The notes under the pieces were generated by a model. It worked only from the letters and a program-made list of their open reading frames with translations. It had not been told where the DNA came from and searched no databases. A stretch of 64,000 nt of DNA, from NCBI GenBank assembly GCA_911728455.2, contig OU452225.1:13924731-13988730 (forward strand), in the 5' to 3' direction. Shown here piece after piece: positions 1 through 49,753 of the stretch. Position numbers and translations under genes: made by a program. The DNA comes from Marthasterias glacialis. Taxonomy: Eukaryota; Echinodermata; Asteroidea; Forcipulatida; Asteriidae. How positions within the stretch are numbered: the first letter of the stretch is position 1; every line of letters begins with the position of its first letter.

Positions 1-157
1 ACTCACACCCCTGTAATAACGGCTGAGGCTTCTTCTTTAATTTTGAATACCTACACTTTTGAGTTTGCAGTCTTGTTGCCTGGAGTTTTAGTATAGTTAC
101 AGTATGTGTATGATACATTTGTATTTGTTGGGTAATAAGATTTCTTTGACTCTTGTA

Positions 158-460
158 GTGGGCGGTCGGGCTTTTAGTGGTATCTTTCCTCACCTTCCAC
201 CTCTAGGACCCCGGTTTGAATCCCGCCGGGTCACTAGGTGGATTGGGTTTTCTGTCCCTGATTTGCGTGGGTTTTCCCTGGAATATTTCCCTGGGGTTTT
301 CCTCCCACATCTAAAACTGAACCTTCGTTCCTTGTGTTCTTTCCGTGGGGTTCTTGGCTAGTATGGTGATTAGGTTCGCTTTTCTGAGAATCCTTGGCTT
401 CACAACCAGAGTTAACAAATGAAATGAAAATGAAATGAAATGAAAGTGAAATGAAATGAA
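158..460 (+). repeat. tRNA-derived SINE (family A), tail of AATGA repeats
   Basis: Contains a B-box-like GGTTTGAATCCC at 213-224, then the body motif GGATTGGGTTTTCTGTCCCT shared with copies at about 5917 and 38145, and ends in an (AATGA)n tail (416-460). Tail plus tRNA-like head indicates a retrotransposed SINE on the + strand. Confidence 0.7.
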
Positions 461-2009
461 TAGTGTTATCCCCTGCCTAAATTCAGTTACATCGTGTGGA
501 CTGCCTCTCTTCTTTCAATGATCACCACTTTTACAAATTTTAAAGATACATGAATAACCACCTTGTCCCAGAAATGACAACTGAAAAAGAATCCATTTTG
601 ATCATAAACAGATGAATGAGGTTTTCAAAAATCAGAATAAATAGAATTTGTAACTTAACCTCCAAGATAATATCTGCAGAAAGTTTGGTTAGATCTTCAA
701 TAAGTAAGTTTGCTTTTACCTGCTCAGTTCATTTGGCATAATAGGGGAACCACTGGTTTCATTATCTGAAGGTCATCTTGGCACAAAATGGACTTTCTTT
801 TAAATATGGTACATGTATTTGGGTCAGATTTTCAGGACAAATTAAGTCTTGATCCTTGCATTGTCATGCCTACATGCATATGTTACAAGAAAACAATTGG
901 TAAAAATTGGTCAATGCAGTTTCCATTAACTACAATGTTAACTACTGAGGTCAACATGCATTTTGAACATGTGCATGCTAAACTTTTGTGACACTTTTCT
1001 GAAAAGAGTGTTTGTACACTTGCGTAATTTTTTTTCTTTTCTTTAAACAGCACCAATTTTGATTAAAAGGTAATGGGAAATTTACGCAGGAGGCTTTTAG
1101 TGATTTTACTCTCAATCAGTTAAGAGTTGACACTAATTATCATTTTGTAATCTAATTATGTACAATAAGCTGTATAATGAATGTAATAACATGTTTCCAC
1201 CATGTGGGGGTTTATCTAGACACTGACGAACACTGTTTCTGATGAGTTTTGCGTGCATCAATTAAATGATATCTTGTAGACATCAGGGAAAAAATTGAGA
1301 TTTTTTTCAGAAAAATTGTAAACAAGGCTTTCCTCTCACCGGACAAACATCGGTCCTTGTCTGGGAGTGTCAAATATTTTTTTTGACATTTGTACATGGC
1401 ATCCTAAAAATAAACAGTGGTCTCACCTGCTGCAGATGTGAAACTCTACTTGCAATGATTAATGTGGTAATACGCAGTAATTGTGCGTTGCCTGTGCGAG
1501 CCCTTGATAGAAACGGGGGACTAATTTATTGCCTCCTGCGTCCTTCCTTAGCTCCAGGGACCCCTAATATGGGCAACTGGGATGTGCATAGTTTATCCGC
1601 GGATTCCACCAGCGTGAAGGTTCATTTATACCATGGGCAAAGACCCCGTGGGTAACCCCTCCTCCCATCACATCCCTACTCTCTTCAAAGTTCAAGTTGT
1701 GATAGCCCCCCCCCCCCCCCCAGACAATTTTCTGTATTCCATGTTAAATATTTTAATGGACATTTTACATTAAATTTAGTCGCTTTCATCACGGGAAAGG
1801 AATTTTTTTTTAAAGCATACAGTGATATTTAAATGTGAGGCTGGTTCACAAGTGATTGTAAAAATTCCATTCTCAACATATATCATGAAGAAATGTACAA
1901 ATTGATGACTCTTGTTTGACTTTTAAATGTTAATCTGTTATTTGAAAATAATTTAGAGACAAGTACTCTATTTTGGATTTGTGCATATGTACAGATCAGA
2001 TGTACATAT

Positions 2010-2143
2010 CAGGCCTTGAATTACATCTTTGAGAGGGCAAGGCCATTTTCAAAGTCTAGGGGAAACTTTTGAAGGGGCAACAAAAACCAAGACCAGGGCA
2101 ACGGAGGCCAATGCCTTGGTGGCCTCCGTGTAATTCCAGGCCA
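2010..2143. mobile_element. CAGGCCT-family MITE
   Basis: CAGGCCTTGAATTACA at the left and TGTAATTCCAGGCC at the right are inverted. Inside is GAGAGGGCAAGGCCATTTTC, as in other copies. Confidence 0.8.
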
Positions 2144-2477
2144 GATGTACATCCTAAGAACTAGTTATTATTAAGGGTCATATTAACTGTTTCAGTTTAA
2201 GTCTAGAAATAGTTTGTCTTGAGGACCAACAACAACTATTTGCTATCGATGAACTAAATGCATCCACGGTTTCACGTCACTTTCTATTAGCGGTGATGTG
2301 CGAACTGGCCTGAAAAAACTAAACCAATGTGAGACATTGGCTGAAGTATTTGTGAGGAAGGAAGCTTTTGTGGCGCCAACCTTTCCAAAGAATTGACACT
2401 TGTCCACACGCTTAAAACTGAAGAGCTGAATCCAACACTTACATGTGTGGGGTCAGTGACTACACTTTGAACGCGTT

Positions 2478-2692
2478 ATATCCAACATTTTAAAATGTCA
2501 AATCCAGCATGTTAAACTTTTAATCTAGCCTTTAAATTGTTAATTCAACATTTAAAGTGCCGATTCAACAATTTCGATGAAAAAAAAAAATGAAAATGTT
2601 GAATTAACCCTTAAATTGTTTGATTCAACTCGTTGGCATTGGATTTGATATTCTAAAATGCTGGATTTAACATAACAATGTTAGATTTAACC
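2478..2692. repeat. AT-rich foldback
   Basis: CAACATTTTAAAATGTCAAA ... TTAATTCAACATTT on the left is mirrored by AAAATGTTGAATTAA ... TTCTAAAATGCTGGATTTAA on the right, centred near 2585. Imperfect arms. Confidence 0.6.
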
Positions 2693-2744
2693 CTTTCAGT
2701 GTTAACCCTTTACGAGCAGCAGGGAAGCTGTCGTATAAAAAACC

Positions 2745-3085
2745 CTTGTGTTTACACAGTCTAAAGTTAAACCAGAAACGGTTTATCTTCAGTCTTAAGA
2801 GGTCAACTCAGCATCATGACCCAATATACAACATCCGGTATATTTACAGGTCAACAGTCACTGGGGTAGACTTAAAACTGGATGTCATTCTGTCCACACA
2901 TCGTCGTGTTAAAAGATAAACCCGAAGTGGTTTAGACTTAGACCATCCCGCTGGACGGTCTAAGTTTTGGGGTTTAGACCTGTTCCGGTCTAGCTTGTTT
3001 TCCCTTCAGACGTAAAAGAGTTAAACCAGAATCGGTCTAAGCTGAGTTAGACCAGCTTTAGTACTGTGTATGAACGACCTCTATA
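2745..3085. repeat. Diffuse repeat of GTCTAA/TTAAACC motifs
   Basis: GTTAAACCAGAAACGG and GTTAAACCAGAATCGG recur, with inverted ACACAGT...CTAAAG ends. It lies just upstream of the first KANK coding exon. Could be a degraded TIR element. Confidence 0.4.
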
Positions 3086-3285
3086 TCTCACATGAACAAC
3101 TGCCCCCATGATCCACTGGGGACTGACGTAGAATAAACACTGTGCTCTTCCTTATTACAGCAGATGTTTTTAAAAAATTATTTTCAAATTCATGCTTATT
3201 TTTTTCAATATTATTTTCTTTTCTGCAGATGGCACAATTTTAGGATGTAACTGAGTGAGCATCGCCAGGAAGTTTTCCAATCACG

Positions 3286-39772
<36,487 letters not shown>

Positions 39773-39829
39773 AGACAAAGTGGGTTTTTAAATGATTTTA
39801 TGGATTATCATCCCAAAATGCTCAGTTAG

Positions 39830-40077
39830 TAGACCTTATGCACGTGGCGACACTTGAGTAGGGCGCCCTCATGTCAACAGGAGGTTGCTTATTCTGTGCG
39901 CTTCTGTGTACAAATAGACCTTTTGCACGTGGCGACACGTGAGTAGGGCGCCCTCGCGTAGAGGTCAAAAGGAGGCTGCTCATTCTGTGCGCTTCTGTGT
40001 ACAAATCTCTGCATTTCCCATTATCGTTGGTTTACCTCTAAGATAGTGGCGGGATGACGTCAATGCATATGGTCTAT
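39830..40077. mobile_element. TAGACCTTATGC-family MITE with doubled left end
   Basis: The left end occurs twice in tandem (TAGACCTTATGCACGTGGCG at 39830 and TAGACCTTTTGCACGTGGCG at 39915), followed by one right end (GACGTCAATGCATATGGTCTA). It starts 57 nt after the KANK stop, so it is probably part of the 3'UTR. Confidence 0.8.
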
Positions 40078-41509
40078 AAATTCGAACTTGAAGTTTTTTA
40101 TTTTCAAGAGATGCCTTACTGATGGACATGAGTACAGAGCCTTCTCAGATGATGTCACTATTGGATCGCTTGCCATGCTGGAGTACTGAAACATGCCACT
40201 AGAAGTGCATGAACATGTGCTTACTCCAAACGCACCGCTGAATGGCAATGTGACGCGTACGTATCCTTTGGTGCCTAGTATTCCAGCATAGCAGACCTCC
40301 CGCGTTGCTGTAAAAATGTGGCGTCAATGAGATTGGTCTGTAGCCATATATTCAATTGCAATGCACACTTTTATACTCATTCATAACTCATGACTTGTGT
40401 ATAAAAATTCAACCCCTTGGTGGAAAATGAAGAAAAAAAATTAATTCTTCCCCCAAAAGTTGTTTTTATGAAAAACATGTATCCTTATTCAGATGTAACA
40501 AATCAGGAAATCTTCCAAATTTTCAACATTTTTTTATCTGAAAGCGATTTTTAAGAAGCTGTAAAATTAAATTTGATAGATTTTTAGAACAATTTTTTAA
40601 AATGTTAGTGTTTGAATATTGGTCTTCCCTTTCCTACATGTATGTCGCTGCATATGTTAGGGCAAAGGCCTTTTGACAAAATACTTAGATTTCTCAGCAA
40701 CATAACATTAGAAAGCCACAAATGTTTACTAATTTTAGTCAAGTTGCAAATTCATGAATACTCTAAGACGACATTTTAACAATTATTATTTCGCGGTTTG
40801 AAAGCTTTAAAAAGCAAGTTAAATTCTAAACTTAATTTATTGTTTTTCACGTTTTTAATGGTTAAAGAATGTTTGATACATCACTGTAAATATCACCACT
40901 TTAAATTGATTGTTAATTATTGTATTCGATGTGATTGAGATTTTAAAAAGGATACATGCCAGTCAATGTATTTCTGTTCTAAGGAGTGTCCATGAAATTC
41001 TGCTGTGTAAAAAACTAAAATGCAGAAGACTTCCAAGTTGAGAGAACATGTTAGTGCCTAGTGCTAATCCTCGGTTGAAATTCGATCCAAAACAACAGCA
41101 TTAACCTATTTCTATAAAAAAAAATTTCAACGTTGTATGTTACATTTACTTTTAGTTAGAGCAGAATTACTGTACATTATTTGTTATTTCCAATCTGGTT
41201 CACACCTGTGTCGTAATTCCACTTTAAGCCACGCCCACTTCACACACACTGGCTCCACTGATTACCAGAAGCCTATAGGAGTTGCATTGACCTAGTTTTT
41301 TTTCTTTGGAGTTTTTATGCAAGAAAAGTTTAATAATTTGACTTGGCTTTTACATTTGTTCTTCAAAGACTAAGGTCTTCTCAGAGTTAAATGTTTCCGT
41401 CATGAAAATGCTTTTTGACGATAAAGATGTGTTAATTACACACAAACATAGGAACGCTGTGGAGCTGGAAGTAGGGAAAACTTAAGGCGTGCAGCATTGC
41501 CTAACCAAC

Positions 41510-41655
41510 AGTATAGGCCTCTTGCATTTGACGTCAGAAACTCAAACAGTGCCCTCACTGAAGTCAAAGAAAGACCTCTCATTGGCTGATAGTTGTGTGG
41601 GGCTCTGACAAACAATTGGGGGGTTTCCATTGTTTGTCCTCAGCGATGGTGGCCT
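41510..41655. repeat. MITE-like repeat related to TAGACCTTATGC family
   Basis: TATAGGCCTCTTGCATTTGA, CAGTGCCCTCACTGAAGTCA and TGGCCTATATGCAA resemble the TAGACC family layout. A similar core is at 11572-11625 (AGTGCCCTCATCACTGAGGT). Confidence 0.4.
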
Positions 41656-43022
41656 ATATGCAAGGGTCCATTGGACAAACTGTGAGCATGAGGGGTAAAG
41701 AACAGCTCCCTCTACTGTCAGATCTGTACAATTTTGTAATCTTTGTTAGCCTGTAACTTGTGTAGTTGAGCACATTTTCACATCTCTAGTCAGAATCGTA
41801 GTTACTGGGTAGAAAACCAACCTTTGTTCTTGCCTTGCTGGTTCAAAAGTTGCTTGAATTTGAAAAAAGAAAACAACATTTTAATGTGTATTATATATTA
41901 ATATTGGTTGGTAGTATTAACCCATTTTTGTACAGTTATTTAAATTGATTACTATCATATATATTGTTGTTTGTACACTTATATTTCAAAAACTTACATG
42001 TAGTGGTTGATCACCAGTGATTTTTTTAACATAGCTCATGTTTATAAGATTAGTGTAATCATTTCAATATCTAAAGTGAGTTGTTTTTTACCCCCGCGTC
42101 ATCTCTAACTATATCCGTATGTACTTTTACCTTATGATTTGGCGGTGCAGTTTTTACAACCAGATGCTGAAAGAACAAGTTTCTTCGGCCACAACTGTGG
42201 TGTTATCTTGTTTCTTAAGTAATCACAAACTTTGGTATTGTTTGTAAGTTGAAAGGAAAATCCAGACTGCCGTTAAAATAAAAATAAAAAATGTGAACAT
42301 TTAGGAAACACAACCTTAAGTGCCCTGAACATGTATACACTTATAGTGTGATGAACTGAACTTCAATTGATAATTGTTACCTTGACATCAATAGTTCTTC
42401 CAGAGAACAATTTCAAAAATCTTGAAATTGCAACCTTTGTCCTGACTTTTCTCCAACTATTTTGCTCCCAATTTTGTAACGAAGTATTTAACGTACTTAA
42501 GTAAACTGCAACCACGAATAAGACTATATTTTTGTATCCATTTGTAATTGTATCCTATTGAGATTTTTGAGATTATTGAAACGTCCTATTTTACCTTCGA
42601 AGGCCGTCAACTTCTTATGATGGAGATTAGAATGATTCGTAATAGTGATTTTTTTTGTTTGTTTTTACTCAAAGCGCTCCCAGTTTTGAAACAGTCAATT
42701 TTCAAAATCAGAAATGTTTGTAACCAGAAAGCATACAACAGGATTTTAGTAATGTTAGTACGGTTTTTCTATACCTCATAATAACATAAGTAATAACTGA
42801 AACAATTAATGTAGTGCCGCTGTAGAAATACAGTATGTGTAAAGACTTTACTTATAGTTTTATGGGCTCTGTAGAGTTTAAAAATATGAAGAGCCCACTT
42901 GCACAATGCTGTGAATAAATTAAGCAGTATGATTATGATATGCAAAAATAAGTTTATGCGCAAAGCGGGGAACCAGTAGCAATGTACACGATGACATTCT
43001 GATTGGTAACCTAGTTCTGCTA

Positions 43023-43164
43023 TAAGGCCTCGTCTGAATCAAGCGACTTTGGCTACAGCTATGGCTGCTGGCTGCAAGGACACTGATGAAGAACGTGACT
43101 TTTCAGCTACTCAGCCGTCATGGCCGTAGTCACTACCAAAGCTGTCAATTCGGACAAGGCCTAA
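43023..43164. mobile_element. TIR MITE related to 11099
   Basis: Ends TAAGGCCTCGTCTGAAT and AATTCGGACAAGGCCTAAG are inverted; the interior has GGCTGCTGGCTGCAAGGAC. Confidence 0.7.
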
Positions 43165-43189
43165 GAGTGTTCAGGTTGTGTGGTTAACA

Positions 43190-43587
43190 CACAGAGTTAT
43201 AATGTAAGAAAGAACTAGAGGACGTACACAACCATGTGACATGGCCTGACAAGAAGCATTATTGCCCATTGAGAGAATGGTGCTGTAATAACAGAGAGGG
43301 GCATGGAGGCTGTGTTCTCTGTTGCCCTGGTCTTGGCCTTGGTGCCCTTTCAAAAGCTTCCCATAGACTTTCAAGCTTCTGCAACGGAAGTGCCTTTTTT
43401 TTCTAAAAGAAAATGGCCTTGCCCTCTCAAAGAGGAAATTCCTGGCCTGCCCATCAGGTCACACAGCCAACGTTTTGTGAGCGACCTTTGTATGCAATTT
43501 ACCCATAGGGGGGACATGCCTATGGTGGGGTAGCGTGGTGATGACATAGTGATTGCTCCCTCTAGTTCTATCGTATAAACTCTGTGG
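43190..43587. mobile_element. TIR MITE interrupted by a CAGGCCT element
   Basis: CACAGAGTTATAATG ... AGAACTAGAGGACGTACACA at the left; CCCTCTAGTTCTATCGTATA AACTCTGTG at the right. It matches the uninterrupted element at 48685-48925. Confidence 0.82.
43283..43450. mobile_element. CAGGCCT-family MITE nested in another MITE
   Basis: Contains CCTGGTCTTGGCCTTGGTGC and AAATGGCCTTGCCCTCTCAA, ending AATTCCTGGCCTG. It sits inside the element at 43190-43587; its left end is worn. Confidence 0.65.
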
Positions 43588-44461
43588 ATTAACCATTGAC
43601 GGCTTCATGACACAGGGCCTTTGTCGCTGCTTAATGCCAACGTTTACCCTTGAAAACTTATTGAAGTCTGGTGCCTGATCTTAACGCCATGTGAGTGTGG
43701 TGTCTTCTAGACCGTAGCTCCTATGCTATTACTTGAATGTAAATAAATTTCTTCATGCAAATTTGGTATCAGTGCTTTGTGCTAGATGAACAAACAGTTG
43801 GTGTATTTATGTTTAATGTACAGCATTGGTGTTAATCTAAATATTACTGGGTGTGCAATAAATGTTTGATTTTTTTTTTCTTCTTCTTAATAAGTACCAT
43901 TTTTATACAAAATTCATTTGGTGCTAGGTGAAAAAACTTTCAATGTCTGTTTAGGAATTGGTTGGATTTTGTTGGGTACCAGTTGAACACTGGTGATCAG
44001 CATTTTCTTTGAAACACAATAACGCCTGAAAGGCTAGGGGTCACTTAACGAGATGATTTTCAAAGACTGTGCAATGTGAGTTCTTGCGGTTGATTTTGAC
44101 TTGAGAAGGTTAATGTTGCTGTGTAAATGCTAAATGGTAAATATGTAGCTACATAACATGCATTATCTGCTGAAAGATTTACATTATGAGTTATTCAAGT
44201 GATCAGCAATGTAATTTTCAGTTACTGTACTCTATTGTAATCGGGATTGTTTCTAAGTTTGATGTTCCAGAGGCAAGATAATTTTGAATCAGCAATAACC
44301 GAGTGTGAGTTCTAGCAACTAGGATCAAAACATAAGGCCAGTAACAATTGTTTGCAAGATTCAGAGGTGTGGTCGAAGACACAATCATGAAGGGCAGCCA
44401 TGAAGAATTTGTGGTGCACAAGTACATTTATCTCGACCATGCAAAGCCTTAAATGTAACAT

Positions 44462-44565
44462 GGGCCCAATCTCATAGAGCTGCTTATTTCAAAAAGCAGC
44501 TAAGCTCAACAAAGCTATAATTACCAGAATACTGTTACCAGCCAAAAATATCATGTCACATGTAC
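44462..44565. repeat. Dispersed repeat fragment
   Basis: GGGCCCAATCTCATAGAGCT then CAAAAAGCAGCTAAGC, a repeat style common in marine deuterostome genomes. Only a fragment is visible. Confidence 0.35.
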
Positions 44566-44589
44566 TATCTGTGACTGGTATCCTGCAAG

Positions 44590-44765
44590 ATTTTTGTTGC
44601 GTCTGCCATTTTGGGAGTCAAATAATACGTGAAAATATTATGTGCATTTAATCACGAGTAAGTCACCTAGGACGCCCACTGCACAGTAACACATGGGGAA
44701 TCTGACTCCAAAATGGCACACCCAAAATTGTTGTTATGACGTCAGGTGAACTGGGTCATTACGCA
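44590..44765. mobile_element. TTGACCC-family MITE, reversed copy
   Basis: The right end GACGTCAGGTGAACTGGGTCA is the inverse of the family's left end. Inner GCCATTTTGGGAGTCA / TGACTCCAAAATGGC stem. Confidence 0.65.
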
Positions 44766-47700
44766 CATGTGCTCTTTTTAACTGTTTCCCCCTCTCCCAG
44801 ATTTGTAACTTGCTAAACAGAACATTCTGCGCAGCAGTTTTCTGGAATTTGACTCTGAATTATGCGGACAGTCTTGTCCAAGTTCACACTCGGCATTGAC
44901 TCAATGACTCTCATCAAAAGATTGTACATAGACTAACATGAGAAGTGTTCACTCTGTGCTCTGCACTACATAATTACGGTGAGGGTGAGAAATTACTAAT
45001 TTTGTGCTGATAAACTGCATGGCTTTCAACGGAGTGCTTTTTAACCTTTCTGGTTTGGTGTATTTTTAAAGTTTTTATTTCGGCATCGTTATTGGGTTTT
45101 TTTTCTTCTTAAAGTTACATGTACTTTGTTCTGTAGTTTTAAAAGAAGAAATCAAGTAAAGGATTAAGTAAAAACTAAAAACCTGATTCTGTAAAGAAAC
45201 TATATTTAGTCCAACACAATTCTGGGATACATTGGCCTTATATACGGTACGTAGCTTTTACTGTTAACGGTTCAGCTGTAGTGTATCAAGTCAATCCTTT
45301 AAAGGAAATTGAGTACAGCAGTATATTTGGTTTCACCTTCGGACAACCGCTTTATATCCTTTCAGAAATTAATTTCCAATTTGTTTCTGAAAGGTAATGG
45401 TTTATAAAGCTATCCCTTGTTAATTGCTAATTGATTTTAAGGTTTTACGGTTTTACTGTGTGCTTACATGATGCTTGGATATTTATGCTTGGATTCTATG
45501 GCTGTTCATCACACTGTAAGCCATCTTTGTCTTATCCCCTGTATGCAGTTAATGGTTACAAAATGACACCACAAAAGGGGGCCAGACTGTTGCATCAAAC
45601 GTTGGTATGGCTCATACAGTACCTAGAGAATGCTGCATGTGTAGTTCTGTGTGTCTCTGCTCCGAGGCAAGTCTTGTGCGCTGCCATTTTCAGGGGTGCA
45701 GTATTAAGCTTTTAAACCGATTTCAGCTTTTTTCGTTGAGATTTTCACTCTGAATCTCACCTTTTTGTACACCTGCCGTGTACAAAACTATGGGAACTTT
45801 TTTGAATTTCAGCTTGTTGCTAGCTGTTTTTGTGTGTGTGTATGTGGCCACTCACACCCCTGTATGTATGGCAAGTAACAGCTTTCCCATTGGCTAATCT
45901 GGTTATTTTGCCATTCAGGCATGTCACACGCTATTGGTCCGCTATATCCTATTAGAGGGTGCTCACAAGCAGACGCACAAGCAGACGCAAACGACAGATG
46001 AGCTCAGGACTCTCTTGCAGTGTTCAAGTTGTATGGTCTGGTCTTGTATATTTGATTGGCAGAAAAAAAACCAAGATGGCTGCTTCCCTGTTGCATGTGG
46101 TGTATTCTTAATCAAATATAAAATGCAGCTGAAAACTGTAATTCATTCTTTCTTACAAGTATATATTCTTACAATTTCATGTGCAGTAACCCCATGTAGA
46201 CATGTCATTTAGCAACCACCTTGGTTTTTTTTCTCCTGAGCTAGTAAAAATTTGATCTTTAAAAATGGATAAAGACGTCACTCACAGGGTGTTCGTCAGG
46301 AGGTTGTACCTAGTTGTGTATTGATGGGAAGTGTTTGTTCCAATTCACTGTTTAATTATTTTACGTTCTTAAAGTCGTTAAAACATGTTAAGAGGCATTC
46401 ACACGGCTTACTTACAAGGTTCCAAAATGTATGTGTGGCCATGTGGCGAAGAAAAAGCAATTGAACAACAGTCAGAACGATTTCAGATAAATATTTCACC
46501 AATTGCGGCTGAATTTGGGTCACATTTATTATGAATGTTTACCAGCATGTTGTTATCCATCTTGTTTATGTTAGACGTCACCAACAGTCATCTCATGAGG
46601 CATAGACTAGAAGAAAATGGTTACAAAGAACTTTAGAAGAAGTTTTTAATGTCTTAGGTTTCGACTCCCTGTGTCGGATGCTTTCTCAACAGTTTGTAAA
46701 AGCCTTGTTGATACATAACGCCATTGTTATTGCTATTTCTGGTTATCTCAGGAATTTCATCATTGATCGATACATCTTACTTATTTTACTGACAGATTTT
46801 TATTTGGGTTTGTGAAGATTTATTTTATTGAGAACAAACTAGTCAGATTTGACAATTTCAAGGGAAAGTTAAAAGATAAAGAGAATAAGAGCGACATTGA
46901 ACGCAGCCATTTACAACTAATTGAATACACTATAATAGTTATAACTGTTTATTTTGTTGACGAGTATGAATTATTCACTGTTTTCAGATATTCAGCTGGT
47001 TTGTAGATATTAAAGTATGTAGCACTTATATAATTTGTTGTATTTATTTTTAAACACAATTGTTTTTCGATACGTTATTCCGTTTGAATGTAAAATGGGA
47101 TTTTTAAAAAATATTTTAAGTGGTTCATGCAGACATGTATTATGGTGTTGTTTATTTTATGTATTAAGAGACAATAAATGAATAATTGAGTTAAGACCAA
47201 TCTGGTGTTGAGTTCAGAGCAAAAAAGTTGAACTTGGAGCAAAAAAATATACTGTCAATTGCCAGAGTGTTGTGTCGGTCAAACAGCAAAAAATATAAGA
47301 CTGTATCCACAGACTGCAGTTGTACAATATGGTTATGTTGAATTACTAGATGTATTGAACCAATCGTTACAAGCAACCATTCACATACAAATACACAGTA
47401 TGTGACGCATCATAACCAAACCAGGCAGTTTTCTAGGCAAAAAAAATCAAAACTGGGTTTATTTGCTCATGAATTAGATGCTTTCAAATACCACCTAACT
47501 TAGGCCCATCGGGTAAGCATTTTGAATGTATAAGACGTCACATCACAGTGATACATCGTTGTGTGCCTGGACCTTTTTCCTAGGCACACAAATTACAACT
47601 ATTCGTCTCAGCAGAAGGTCACAAGCAATAACATGGCTCTGTTGAAATAGAGTAAGGCATAACTGTTGTATATTTGTTGCTAGATTTACTGACAAGACAT

Positions 47701-48397
47701 GGTTTTTCCATTCCTGTGCGGAATGTAACTTTCCCGAATGACTTACAAATAGCAGAAAAACGACCACACTTTCACACTCAGTCTTCTTGAAACACAATTT
47801 TGGACACTAATCGCTTATGATCTTTTGCCAGTCACACTTTTGCGGGCTCACGACGACATGTAGAATAGCTGAAGCTCCAGCTGTCTCGATGCTATTTCCA
47901 AGGAGTGCTTGATTTTGGCATGTGGCACCACATTGGGAAAGTAAGTACAACATTGGAGCACCTTGCGACTGCAAGAATGTAAAAATACAAACTAACGTCT
48001 ATCTTTACTCATCCAATTTCCTTTTAATATGCCCATCAAAGATGGTGCTTGAGTCTCAAGACATTTTAAGAATACGATATTATTGAAATAATTATTCAGA
48101 AAGAAAACAAATTAATACAAGAGCAAGAACGGTCTTAATTTTTACCGGCTTTAAATCAAGTTGTTTCCTTAACCAATGGCATCTCCAGCACTAATTTAAA
48201 GCACTATTGGAAAAGTGTTAGTGTCGACAATGACTAAAAACCACAAAAGGAAGGCCCATGCAAAGTACATCATTATTCTCAAATTTGGGCAAAACTTTGT
48301 GAAGCACATTTGAAGCATGTTCTTTTTATAGTTAACGAGTTGAAGCAAACATGAAATGGAATGGGATGGTGGTTAGGGAAGAGTGACATTATACAAT

Positions 48398-48480
48398 GTT
48401 TAATAACAATAGTAGGCATTTATTAGGCGCATTTAAACATGGTATCAAAGTGCCTTACACTATTATTGGGCCTTACGCAT
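48398..48480 (-). repeat. Fragment related to the repeat at 19777
   Basis: AATAACAATAGTAGGCATTT, then AGGCGCATTT and CAAAGTGCCTTACACTATTA. Same layout as the 19777 copy, more decayed. Confidence 0.4.
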
Positions 48481-48684
48481 TCCTGACACCATCTCAACTC
48501 CTTTGGCGCATGCAGCACCGGCAGCCAAATTGATTGGCGCACAAGTTGCTAAGCAATCACATCGACCTCTACCCTCGGTAACCTTACTTTCTGCCCATTC
48601 AATACCATCCTGTGTGCTTTTGACAGAAATATGCCTGCAATGTATTCTATCACGTGGTGATTGCATCTACAATCACACACTTAC

Positions 48685-48925
48685 CATAGAGTTTACATAT
48701 AGGAACTAGAGGGCGTACAAAACCACGTGACATGGCTTGACCGCCCAATAGCGCTGACCAATCATATTACACTGGTCACTCATCGGTTTACACAGCAAAT
48801 ATTTTACAAGTGGACATTCGTATGCAATTGACCCATAAGGAATTTGCGCCTTGGTGGGTCATGCAGTGGAGTTACGTGCGTGACACAGCGAGGGCTACCT
48901 CTAGTTCTTATTATATAGCTCTATG
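48685..48925. mobile_element. TIR MITE, uninterrupted relative of 43190
   Basis: CATAGAGTTTACATATAGGA ACTAGAGG and CCTCTAGTTCTTATTATATA GCTCTATG are inverted. Shared inner motifs: ACCACGTGACATGGC and TATGCAATTGACCCATA. Confidence 0.85.
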
Positions 48926-49358
48926 ATATACACAGTTCAGTGCACAGTTGGGCCACTGTACACAATCCAAAGGCAGTTAAATGGTGACAAATGGTTGGTC
49001 AACTTACTGGAAAATGGTACCATGAGTAGAAGGCGTCAAGTGATTCTGGAAAGGAGATTTCAATCATAATTAGATCATCAAACAGTCATATTTGACACAC
49101 ACACACCATTTGAAATTATAACTCTACGATATCTTTCAGTCGTGCATGATTGATGCATTACTCACTAACAACACACAGGATAAATGATAGATAAACATCG
49201 ATAAACCAAAACTGTCCGAGTATAAAAACAGGTTGTTCTATAGATGTTCAAACACACTCCGACTGAAACCATACCAACAAACATTTTTAGCACATTTATA
49301 AGACCCTTTCATGAAAGGGTTTAACAAAGAGAAACAGCTTTTTTCAGAAAACAAACAT

Positions 49359-49486
49359 CGGGAGGCTTTGGGATGCTAGGGGGGCAGCAGACTTGTGTGA
49401 TTCTGCACATGTGCGCACTTCCCAGAACACTGGTTTTTACCTAGGAAGTCTGCTGCCACCTAGCGTCCCAAAAAGTCTCCCACTGT
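49359..49486. mobile_element. TGGGAGACTTT-family MITE
   Basis: GGGAGGCTTTGGGATGCTAG with GGGCAGCAGACTTG at the left and AAGTCTGCTGCCACCTAGCG with AAAAAGTCTCCCACTG at the right. Confidence 0.85.
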
Positions 49487-49574
49487 CAAGACACTCCCGT
49501 TTAAAGAAATGTTAACTGTGACATTTTAAATGCTACCTGGTTACAGGCTCAGGTGTTTGTTATATTTATAGCAA

Positions 49575-49753
49575 TTGACCCAATTCACCTGACGTCATCA
49601 GCACAATAATCTTGGTTGCGCCATTTTGGTGGTCAATGTCTCTTCAGTGAAGAGCGCATTTTAGGAGACGCAGCGTTTACACGTAAATCTCTTGACCACC
49701 AAAATGGTGAACATGGCACAGTCGGCGCGTGTGACGTGCGTGCAAGGGGTCAA
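49575..49753. mobile_element. TTGACCC-family MITE
   Basis: TTGACCCAATTCACCTGACG ... GTGCGTGCAAGGGGTCAA. Inner inverted CCATTTTGGTGGTCAA / TTGACCACCAAAATGG gives a strong stem. Confidence 0.85.

Larger units (their letters stand above)
1..3228 (+). other. Upstream region or 5'UTR intron of KANK
   Basis: No coding exon is recognised here. It holds a SINE (158-460), a CAGGCCT-type MITE (2010-2143), an AT-rich foldback (2478-2692), a diffuse TIR-like repeat (about 2745-3085) and a C-run at 1702-1721. The sequence must contain, or lead to, a noncoding first exon because position 3229 follows a splice acceptor. Confidence 0.6.
39773..47200 (+). other. Probable KANK 3'UTR and downstream sequence
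   Basis: No coding exon. Candidate AATAAA signals lie at 42277, 43742, 43857 and 47173; which one ends the transcript cannot be decided from sequence. It contains several MITEs (39830, 41510, 43023, 43190, 44590) and a piece of GGGCCCAATCTCATAGAGCT repeat at 44462. Confidence 0.45.

Noticed and set aside
104-361. 85-aa ORF at the window start
   Set aside because: Lies inside a SINE family A copy.
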